A DNA stretch of 64,000 nt, from the NCBI GenBank assembly GCA_963576725.1, contig OY755244.1, positions 78,305,620-78,369,619 of the forward strand, read 5' to 3'. The DNA is from Azorinus chamasolen (taxonomy: Eukaryota > Mollusca > Bivalvia > Cardiida > Solecurtidae). Below are positions 43,301 through 55,300 of the stretch, piece after piece. A program made the position numbers and the translations under genes. The stretch's first letter is position 1. Every line of letters begins with the position of its first letter. Below the pieces are notes generated by a model. That model worked only from the letters and a program-made list of their open reading frames with translations, did no database searches and had not been told where the DNA came from.

Positions 43301-46300
43301 TGTAGGCAGGTCCTAATGTATTCTGTTTATAATTTACAGGGTTTTACTGGTAGACTGGGATGTCCACCATGGCCAGGGGACACAATATATGTTCTATGAT
43401 GACCCTAGGTAAGTAAACCCTGTACAAAATAAGTGCAAATGTTAGAGCTTCTTAAATTACCTCCTGTTTTGTTAACTTTAATAACAAATAGAAATACGAG
43501 CTATTATCGTAACTCCGATGTCGGCATTGTGGTTGTCGTCTGAAAACTTTAACATTGGTTATTGCCTCTGTACTATTCATTCAAAACTTCATAATCACAG
43601 TCACAAGGGCTACAATCAAACAGGTTAGGTTTGGCATGTTCTTGTTTTACCACTGGTAGCATAGGAAAGTATAAACCCTTTCCCCGTTCTATGTTTATTT
43701 GAAATTTCAATACCTACTGACTATTCATTTACAAAATAGTTATAAAGAAATGTGGAAGGTGGAACATATTGCAGACATTTTAGGAAGCAAAGAAACAGGC
43801 CTATGAAATTCTATTAGCAAACAGAGCAGACCCTGATCAGACGGCTCCTCTAGGAGCCGTCTGATCTGGGTCTACTCTTTTTGCAAGTGCGTGAAAACAG
43901 GTTTATATGAGGAAAAGGGTTAAGCCTACAATTATAGCTAACTTATTTAATTTTTTTATATCATTGACTGATATCATTTGTTGTTTCAGAGTGCTGTATT
44001 TCTCAGTACACACATACAACTGGGGTGAAGAGTGGCCCTTCCTGCGGGAGTCAGACTATGACTTCATAGGAAAAGGGCAGGGAACTGGCTTCAATATTAA
44101 TGTACCTCTTAACAAGGTTAGATGTTTTAGATGTATTTCACAAGAAATGACAAGTAAATATGTTGTAGTCTTCAGAAGTATTCAAAGCTGGGGGTACTAC
44201 AATGATACTAGCAAAGTACCTTTACCTGCTGTGCCATTTTTACCTTTTACTGGAGGAAAAACAAACTGAGCATTTGCATCTGTGTGAAATGTTCTTGCAA
44301 CCGAAATTTCTCTGAGAGGAAAATATACCTGTCGGATCTGGGGAACAAACTCTATACCTTGTGATTCTTAGTCAAGCACTCTACCACATAAAAGCCGGCT
44401 TGCACAGCAAGGCTGTACAGGTATTGATACAGATAAACTACACCCTGTGACACTCTCGTAGTTAAAAATACAGTTAGACTGACAGGCACTTACCATATTG
44501 ATAAAATACAGTGTACTTAAGTATCTAATTTTGATTTTTTTCCCCTTTTATATTAGATTAACAATCAAATGTGAAAGTAAGTAACCCTTTCCTTCATATA
44601 AATGTGTTTTCATGCATCTGCAAACAGAGTAGACCCAGATCAGATGACTCCTATAGGAACTGTCTGATCAGAGTCTGCTCTGTGTGCTAATGGAATTTGA
44701 TAATTCAATGTCTTTACATTCTCAAATGGGTACACTGTTCCACATTATAACTATTTTGTTCATGAATATTCTGTAGGTATTGAAATTTGGAACAAACATA
44801 AGGTATTCAGAAGGGATCCAGGGTCCATGCTTATAAAGCGTTTTCGTTGATTCCGAGTTCGTTCTCAAGCTTTTGATTGGTCAGATTTGAGTTCTCAAGC
44901 TTTTGATATGTCAGATTTGAGCCAAAGGCTCAAATCTGACCAATCAAAAACTTGAGAACGAACTCAGACTCAACTAAAAGTTTTATAAGCATGGACCCTG
45001 AAGTGCTTAGTGTTTGTAGATGCAAACTGTTTGCAAAGGTTATCACACATTATCGACAAGATGAAAGAGTGAATATCGGTTAAAATATGTAATGCTCAAT
45101 GATAATCCTTTCCCTGTTTAATATTCATGTAAGAAATAATGACATCATGAATTTTTACAATGGCATAATGTACACAGGATGTTTTGGCACTGACAGGCAG
45201 AAATGGTAGAATGAGATCTATATTATACTTAAGCAAACAAGAGTAGAACCTGATCAGACGGCTCCTATAGGATCTATTATGTTTGCAAATGGGTGAAAAT
45301 GCATTTACATGTATATGAAGGAAAGGGTTAAATATTAGCGTGTTTTTTTCTTTCAGAAAGGCTGTGGGAACAGTGAATATATGGCTATATTCCAACAGAT
45401 TCTTCTACCAGTGGCCTATGAGGTACTGCTCTGAGAGGTCAGCCCATGTTTGTGTTACCTGCTTAACCATTCCCTGTTTGATATTCATGTAAGAAATGAT
45501 GACATCATGAATATTTATTAGCTGAATTTTTATAATGGCATATGTACACAGGATTGTTTTGGTGTTTTCAGAAACTGTAGAGTCAGGTCTGTTATAATTT
45601 CAAACGCAACCAGAGCAGACCCTGATTAGACAGCTCCTATAGGAGCGTCTGATCTGGGTCTGCTCTGTTTGCAAAAGTGTGAAAAAGCATTTATATGAAG
45701 GAAAGTGTTAAGCAGATGATGCATAGAGATCACTTCTCAATCATTTGTCTATCTGTCCATCCATCTGTCTGTCTCTCACACTTTTCATCATGCTACTTTT
45801 GTCAAACTTCTGCCAACAGGTGACATGTATTCCTTTGAATATTCTTGTGTATATAACTTGATCAAGTTTATGTTCTATTTAACATGATTTAAATAGAACA
45901 AACCATTAAACTTTATTGAAAATACATATCATTTCTGTGGTCAGTTTGAAACACATATTTCAAGTGTAGCTGTCAATATAAAAAGAAAAAAAATCAGCTG
46001 AAGTTTATGAGGTTGTGATAAGAAATTCAGACATATCTATTCACAGCAGTAGTTTGCGTTCCAGTGTTCAGCAGAAAAGTATAACCGAGTCTTCACAAAT
46101 GTTAGTAGTAGCTTGCTAACAAAGCTGTAGAAAAGGAGAGTATTCAGGAAGTCTAAACCATCTTTTTGAAACTTCTGTAAACCCTTTTTTGGTACTACTC
46201 ATTAGAATTGCCCTTTTAACTCATTCTCTCCTGATCTGAACAATTTCTCAAGTTCACAGCTTTATGCAGGTGTAAAATAATGCTGAAAGCTTTATAGGAG

Positions 46301-49300
46301 CTTTCAGCATTACTAGCTCCTATAGGAGCTTTCAGCATTATTTTTGACCTGCATTAAGCTGTCATAATTATGTGTTTCTAGATATGCACAGTGATACATT
46401 TTAGAACAATTCTGTATCTTAAATTTTGAAAGGACCAAACTTTACATATTGTGTTATCCCGAAGTTTGAGTTATCCGAGTTGAGGTATCGAGTTCAACTA
46501 GCAAAAAGTGTCAAGATGAGCTCCTGTCCATTTCAATTTACTTTGTCACTGAATTTGAATCGAGAATTTTTTTCATTTCTTACCGGATCGAGATCAAATT
46601 TAAACCACTTGTGTCATCGTTTTTCAAGAACTCTTTGCACGAGTTTCCATTGAATCCATCTTTAAATAAAGATTTCATGCATAAAAACAATGTTTTCCTA
46701 TTGTAAACACGTTCATTTCAAATTGCAAATGGCAGACGATTGACGACGAGTGGAACATTCAAATTTGACTAAGGGTAATTATAGCTCTTAAAAGTTGAAG
46801 TCATACACTAAATTACGTCATTTATTTCATATCAGTATGCAAGATACCCTCAAGATAGATACTGGTATGACCCTCAAGATAGGTACTGGTATGACCCTCA
46901 TGATATGTACTGGTATGCCCCTCAAGATTATTCTGGTATAACCCTCTAAAATGGGACTGGTATGACCCTCATAATAGGTACTGGTATGACCCTCAAAATA
47001 GGTACTGGTATGACCCTCAAGATTATTCTGGTATGACCCTCTAAAAAGGGACTGGTATGACCCTCAAGATAAGTCCTGATATGACCCTCAATATTATTCT
47101 GGTATGACCCTCTAAATAGGTACTGGTATGACTCTCAATATAAGTACAGGTATGACCCTCAAGATTGGTACTGGTATGACCCTTAGAATAGGTACTGGTA
47201 TCATCCTCAAGATACTGGTATGACATTCAAGATAGATACATGTACTTGTATGATCTCAGGATAGGTGCTGATATGTCCCTCAGAGTTTTCAAATGAACTC
47301 CATTTCTTCAGGTAAGGAAATAATAGTTACACTGATTATTTTCAGACTTTCTGAACCACTGCAATTTTCATTTAGGCAGTTTAACCTATACACTATAGAT
47401 ACACAATGTCATTTAATGCCTTTGCAAACAGTATAGACCCGGATCAGATGGCTCCTGTAAGAGCTGTCTGATCAGGGTCTGCTCTGCTTGCTTTGGAATA
47501 ATATATAATAGATTTTATAGTTTTCACAGCCAAAACATTTCTTGTTAAATATGCCATTATAAATATTAAGCTAATTAATATTCATACATACACCTTTTCT
47601 TCCATGAATATTCATGGAGTAAAGAGTTTGTGTATATAAATATTAGACAGGTTTTACCGGAAATAGGGCATGTACGTTGTGAAGATCCAGACCCCATCCC
47701 AGTGCAGCTGTTACTCTGGGCCTATACTGTCTGCAAATGTAATGAATTCTCGTTTACTTTTGACATTAATGATTTACACAACTCTTCTTCTACTTGCAGT
47801 TTGCCCCAGAGCTGGTGTTGGTGTCGGCTGGTTATGACTCTGCTCTAGGCTGTCCAGAGGTATCTGTAACCCTTTATTTAACCCTATCCTCCATGAATAC
47901 ACCTTTCCATGCCTCTGGTAATAGTCACTTCTTGAAACCATTGTGATAAATAGAGCATTTGCTCCTATATGAGCAAATGCTCTATTTATCACAATGGTTT
48001 CAAACTACAAAAATCTAATTTTTTCCGTTTCTCTAGTTAATGCTCCTTTTCAGTAGATTTATTTAAAGAGGTTGGATCTAAAAATAGCCTATGAGGGAAT
48101 GGGTTAACCCTTTACATCATGAATATTCATGTTTAGAGGAGGAAAATTTTCCATACATGGCTGAATTGAAAATTTCAGAAATGTCTTCACAGAAACCACT
48201 TGCAAGGTTTCAGTATTATTATGCATGATTCTTGTTCTTCAGGAGACTCTTTTACTAAATTTGTTATATTACTTTGAATGCTAATATTCCAAAATACATG
48301 GTTTTAAAGAAAAAATCCCTCTCGCTGGATGTCAATATACATGCAATTTTATTTAACCCATTCCCACTTAGGCTATTTTTAGATCTAACCTCTTTGAAAA
48401 AGTCTACCCAAAAGGAGCATTTACTAAAGAAAAGAAAATATTTAGAATTGTGTAGTTTTGAAACTATTCTGATAAATAGAGCATTTGCTCTATTTATCAG
48501 AATGGTTTCAAAAAGTGACTTTTACAGAGGCGTCAATATGCGGGAATGGGTTAAATGGGTGACCTTTGCCAGACTTTCTAAATTACTTCATTTTGAAACA
48601 AATTGTGCTAATGTCTTATTTTTACAATAGATCACAACAGATCAGCCTTTTAAACCAGGCAAACAATAAATGGCCATTATGGCCCTGCTGTTTTCATAAC
48701 CAATGATCAAAGTGTACTGACCTACTTGACATCTCATCTGAATTCAATCTGGGTCCATGCTTATAAAGCTTTTAAGTTGAGTCTGAGTTCGTTCTCAAGC
48801 TTTTGATTGGTCAGATTTGAGTTCTCAAGCTTTTGATTGGTCAGATTTGAGCCAAAGGCTCAAATCTGACCAATCAAAAACTTGAGAACGAACTCAGACT
48901 CAACTTAAAGTTTTATAAGCATATGGATACTGTTTGCATAAAGTCATGAATTCATTACTAGTTAACCCTTTCCCTGTTCCATGTTTAGTCCAAATTTCAA
49001 TACCTACTGAATATTCATGGAAAGAATAGTTACAACTAAATACGGAAGGTAGAACATTGTAGCCATTTAAGAAAGTAAAGAAACAGATCTTTCAAATTCC
49101 ATTAACAAAAAGAACAGACCCTGATCAGATGGCTCCTATAGGAACCGTCTGATTTGGGTCTACTCTGTTTGCAAATGCGTGAAAATACATTTATATGAAG
49201 GCAAGACATAAACAGATGAGTGTTTGCTTGTACATGTTTACTATAGGGTGAAATGGAGGTGTATCCAGCCATGTACAGTCACTTTGTCAGCCTGCTGTCT

Positions 49301-52300
49301 GCTCTGGCTGGTGGGAAGATATGCCTGATACAGGAGGTAGGTTAGAAGTATATTTAAACTCCTATATGAGCCAGAGGTGCCTAAGTTATAAGATGCCTAA
49401 ATTAAAACATTTTCAAGAATAACTTCTTTATTTCTCCACCAAACCTTATGTTGCGACCACTCTTTAGAATCGTCTCTTTGAGACGATTCTAAAGAATGGT
49501 CACAACATAGGGTTTGGTGGAGAAATGACGATTTTAGTATCAGAGGACTCACCTTGATCTTAAGCTCTGAGAAGCTGTTTGATCTAGATCTACGGTGTTG
49601 CAAAGGGAGTGAAAAAGCATCACTATATATAATGAGTGAGTTAAAGGGTGAATCAGAGAATTATTTATTGTTTGCTGTAATCAAATTGTTGAGTAACTAT
49701 CATTAAAAAATGAAACGACTTCTACAGTGAAACACCTCTAAACCAGACATTCAATTTAGTATAATTATCGGTCTTGTAGACAGGAGACAGCTTAATGCTG
49801 GATGAAAGTCATGCAGAAAGCTCCTCTAGGAAATTTCTGCATGACTTTCACCCTGCATTAAGCAGCCACCTGTCTTAAAGTATCTGAATTCCTCTCTTCT
49901 AGAATTCTACTGATAGGTCACATAGAATATGTAAATACAGAAAGGTGTGCTGTGCCATGAGTCCCAAAAAACCTCTCTATAACGACCACTAAATTGTGTT
50001 AATTAGTTGGTATTTTTGACAGGTGGTTGCTTAAAGCAAGGTGAAAGTAAAACAGAACGCTCCTAGGAGCGTTCTGTTTTACTTTCACCTTGCTTTAAGC
50101 ATCCACCTGCCTTTAGCACAAAATACTTGATGTAATTTAATGGTCGTTATAGAGAGGTTCTACTGTATTATGGTAGTGTTATTCAAGTGTAATATTTTAT
50201 CCTTCAAGGGAGGTTACTGCATCAAAAGCCTTGCAGAGAGTATAGCCTTGAGTCTGAGGGCCTTGCTTGGAGATCCCTGTCCAGTGGTAGAACCGCTAGC
50301 AATGCCGGACGAAAGGTATGTTTGAACCCTGCTGTACAAAAAACAACAATTTTGCGTAGAGCCATATCAGCAATGTTATTCAAACTGGGGGACCCACTCG
50401 GGTTCTACACAGTCACCTAAGTGAGTAAAACAGAATATGCTGTGATGGGTCAGACAAACCGTGCAGTACTTTATCAGAAACTTTCCCAGTTTGAATATTC
50501 ATGAAAGAAAAAATGACTGAATTTATATAAAGTAAACTTTTCAAGGGAATTTTTGCTTAAATAGACAGAAATTGTAGAATCAGATCTTTATCATGTCAAA
50601 AGCAAACAGAGCAGACCCTGGTCAAAAGCAAACAGAGCAGACCCTGATCAGATGGCTCCTATAGGAGCTGTCTGATCTGGGTCTACCATGTTTGCAAATG
50701 CATGGAAAGGCGTTTATATAGTGGAATGGGTTAAACATGGCAACCTACACTGTTTGCAAAACCTAAAGATTGATTTGTTCATAGTGGGACTCAGTTTGTT
50801 TAAACGCTTCCCTCATGAATATTTATATAAGAAATTATGATATCATGCATAGTTATTAGCTGATTTTTGTATTGGCACATGAAAACAGGATTTTTTTACC
50901 TTGACAAATACTGTAGAATATCTATAAGTATAATTTCAGAGACAAGTAGAGCAGACCCAGATCAGATGACTCCTACTGATGACTTCTACAGGAGCTGTCT
51001 GATCTGGGTTTACTCTGTTTGCAAGGGCATGAATAGGCATTTATATGAAGTAAAGGGTTAACACTGAATCACAGTAAAACCTCTCTATAATGACCACTTA
51101 ATTGTGTGAATTAGTTGGTATTTTGGGCAGGTGGTTGCTTAAAGCAAGGTGAAAGTAAAACAGAACGCTCCTATAGGAGCGTTCTGTTTTACTTTCATCT
51201 TGCTTTAAGCATCCACCTGCCTTTAACAGAAAATACTTGATGTAATTTAGTGGTCGTTATAGAGAGGTTTTACTGTATTATTTATTTATTTCATGTTCCA
51301 ATTCATTTATGGCTTGAATAGGATGTTTAGAACTCACTAGATCAGATGTCTCATTTTCTCTCTGTTTTGAACAGAATATGTTTGTCCCTTTACTTCATAG
51401 ATACACTTTTTAATTCTTTTGCAAACAGAGTAGACCCTGTTTAGGAAATGCAGCCCTTTATGTACAAAAATGACTTTTAAAAATATCTTGTCTGGACTCT
51501 TTCTTGGAAAACTGACTGCGTGGCTCAGTGGTAGAGTGTCCGCCTGCGGTACGGAAGGTCGTGGGTTCGATCTCTGGCCGCGACAGATCAAAAGTCACTA
51601 AAAGTTGGTACTAGTACCTCCCTTGTCTACGCTCTACATTAAAAGGGTAGTTCTTGTACTGGTCGGCCCGGTGTCAGAATAATTTGACTGGGTGGGGTGC
51701 CCTTGCCATGTGCCCATGGCAGGGGCATTCAGTGAGGCAGCACTATATAACTTGTCTCAAGCAGGTGCTGTTTGCAAATAACTGAAGTACTGTTGGTCGG
51801 ACGTAAAACCCAACACACTCGCTCATTTTCTTGGAAAGTATTTGTCCAATCCACACCAAACCTTACGCACATGTTTGTGGCCATTGTATCTTGGTCAAGA
51901 TTGATAGCCATGTGAATCGCTTCAGTCATTTAGGAGTTACAGCCCTTTATTTGCAAAAATGGCATAAATCGCTTCAGTCCTTGCATACATGATTATGGCC
52001 CTTACTCTCTGTGACAAAAAATCCGAAGTGGGGGCATCAGTGTCCTATGGACACATTTCTAGTTATAAAGAGGTTTTACTGTTCAATATAGAGTGTTATT
52101 TTGTCTTCAGTGTTGTGGAGTCTATTCTGAATGTGATAAAAGTGTTACGGCCTTACTGGAAGTGCCTACAGTATCAGGAAAACCTCGACTGTCTCAGTAC
52201 ACCACAGATGCCTTCAATTGTTGAGCTACCTCCAAAGTAAGACTTGACCATCAAATAAAGTTTGGTGTTTTACCTCTTTATTAACCTTTTACCTCATAGG

Positions 52301-55300
52301 CTATTTTTTGATCCTACCTCTTTGATTTAATCTACCGAAAAGGAGCATTTATTAGAGAAAAGGAAACTTTTAGATTTGTTTAGTTTTGAAACCATTGTGA
52401 TAAATAGAGCATTTGCTCCTATGGAGCAAATGCTCTATTTATCACAATGGTTTCAGATAGAGACTTTGACAGAGGCGTCAAAAGGCGTAAACATGAGGGA
52501 ATGGGTTAACCCTTTAGTCAACATGTTACTCCCTAAATACGCCTTTCTATGCCTTTGCAAACAGAGCAGGCCCAGATAATATGACTCCTGTAGAAGCTGC
52601 TTGATCAGGGTCTGCTTTGTTTGCTTATGGTATGATATAGATATGATTCTACACTTTTTGCCATGACCAAAACTTCCCATGTCCATGACATGTGCTGTTA
52701 TAACAGTTAATCTAATTGATATTCATGATGTCATTTTGTTGTTACATAAATATTCATGGAGTAAAGGGTTAATGAATTTTTCCAAATACTAATGAATACA
52801 TGATATTAATTAATAAACTTACAAACAATTTAATCAAATGAAATCATTATTTAATTTTAATTTAAAAAAATAAGATGTTCATGTCAGTTCTATTTTCTTG
52901 TACATGACTGGTCATCGTGTCTGCAAACTAGTGACCAGCAGACTGTGAAGAAAGGCAGTTGTTAAATATTTATTAGCTGAATGTTTCTAATACATGTAGC
53001 TTATTTACCCAGGATAATTTGGTATTGGTAGAATCTGTAGAGTCAGATCTGTTATGATTTCATTAGCAGACAGAACAGACCCTGGGTCCATGCTTATAAA
53101 ACTTTTAGTTGAGTCTGAGAACGTTCTCAAGCTTTTGATTGGTCAGATTTGAGCCTTTGGCTCAAATCTGACCAATCAAAAGCTTGAGAACTCAAATATA
53201 ACCAATCAAAAGCTTGAGAACGAAACTCAGACTCAACTAAAAGCTTTATAAGCATGGACACAGATCAGACGGCTCCTACAGGAGCCATCTGATCTGGGTC
53301 TGTTCGGTTTGCAAAGGCATGAAAAAGACTTTATATGAGCGAAAAGGTTTGAACTGAATTGTTATAATGACTGATGAACCCAGGAATTTTGTGGCCATGG
53401 CAAAAACTGTAGAATGAATCTGATCTGCATTATTTCATAAGCAAATAGAGCAGACCTTGGATGGTGTCTGTTTTGTTTCTCGTTTGCAAAGACATGAAAA
53501 GGTATTTCTTATCAGGTAAATTGTTAAAAGCTGTTTCTGTGGATAAACTTGTTTTTACTATTTTTCAGAGCTATAGATAAATGTGTGTACTCAAATACTA
53601 AAATCGTCATTTCTCCACCAAACCCTATGTTGTGACAACTCTTTAGAATCATCTCGAAGAGACGATTCTATAGAGTGGTCACAACATACGGTTTGGTGGA
53701 GAAATAATGGAGTTATTCTTGAAAATGTTTTAATTTACGCATCTTATCTGAACCACTGTTTTTAGCTCACCAGAGCACAAAGTGCTCAGGGTGAGCTTTT
53801 GTGATCGCCTGATGTCCGTCGTCCGTCGGCGTGTGTCGTGCGTAGTGCGTCGTCTGTCGTTCGTCGTCAACAATTTGAACCTTTAAAATTCTTCTCCTCT
53901 GAATCTACAGGGGTCTCAGCTTTCATCTTTGGCACATAGCATCATCTGTAGGTCCTCTACAAAATTTATATAAATTATGTCCCTGGGGTCAAAATTGGCC
54001 CCGCCCCAGGGGTGCATTGTTTTCTATAGAAACATATAGTGAAAACTTTGAATATCATCTCTTCTGAAACTGGAAGGTTCTCAGCTTTCATATTTGGCAC
54101 ATAGCATCATGTTCAGGTCCTCTACAAAAGTTATATAAATTATGCTCCTGTGGTCAAAATTGGCTACACCCCAGGGTGGCCAGTTCTCTAGCAAACTTAT
54201 AGCTGACTGCGTTTTTAAGCATCTTCTCTTTGCACATAAAGAGGTCATCAGGTCAAGCAGTAGAGAGATGACCAGTGGCTATTTTTAGTGCACCTGTATC
54301 TGGTGCTGTAGCCAGTGTTAGTCTGTCTTAACCCTTTGCCTGTTCTATGTTTTTTATTAATTTGAATGCCTACTGCATATTCATGAACAAAATAGTTAAA
54401 ATGAAGTATGGAAGGTGGAACATTGTAGCCATTTTTTTCCACATTTCACAACCTACTGAATATTCATCTACAAAATAGTTATAATGAAATATAGTAGGTG
54501 GAACATTGTAGCCATTTTAGAAACTAAAGGAACAGATATATCAAATTCCATTAACAAACAGAGCAGACCCTGATCAGATAGCTCCTATAGGAGGCATCTG
54601 ATCTGGGGCTACTCTTTTTTCAAATGTGTGAAAACACGTTTATATGAGGGAAGGGTTAATTAATAATAGTGATTGGCATTATGATATTATTATACATGTA
54701 ACCTGCCCTGCAGTTCAGAAGAAGGGTACATCATGTAAAGACTCCAGAATGCCAAATTAAAGATTTTAAATAAATTATGAAATAATTTTTAACATGAAAT
54801 TGTATTACTTGAAACTACAATGTATTAAGTTAAACTTATGAATATGAAATTATTATGTAAAAATTTATAATAATATTCAAATGCAAAAAATCAGTTTGGA
54901 ATGCTAGGGTACACATACCTGTTCAGAGGAACAGTTGATCACCTTTAGTCAGAACTTTGTATGGCATTGTTTAAATTATGCCCCTGGGGTTAAAATTGCC
55001 CCCACCCCAGGGGTGGTCAGCTTTCAATGGAAACATATAGTAAAAACATTGAAAATCTTCTCTGAAACTGGAAGGTTCATAACTTCCATATTTGGCACAT
55101 AGCTTCATGTTCAGGTCCTCTACAAATGTTAAATAAATTATGCCCCTGTGGTTAAAATTGGCCCGCCCCAGGAGTAGCCAGCTTTCAATAGAAACATAAA
55201 GTGAAAACTTTGAAAATCTTCTCCTCTGATTGTCTGGTGAGCGCTTCAGGGCCATTCTGGCCCTCTTGTTTTATATAGGCCAGGTATTAAATTCTACACA

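Noticed and set aside
51512..51590. A tRNA gene (good A and B boxes)
   Set aside because: It is the head of a SINE with target duplication. The two halves do not form a clean cloverleaf, and the sequence continues into the SINE body.
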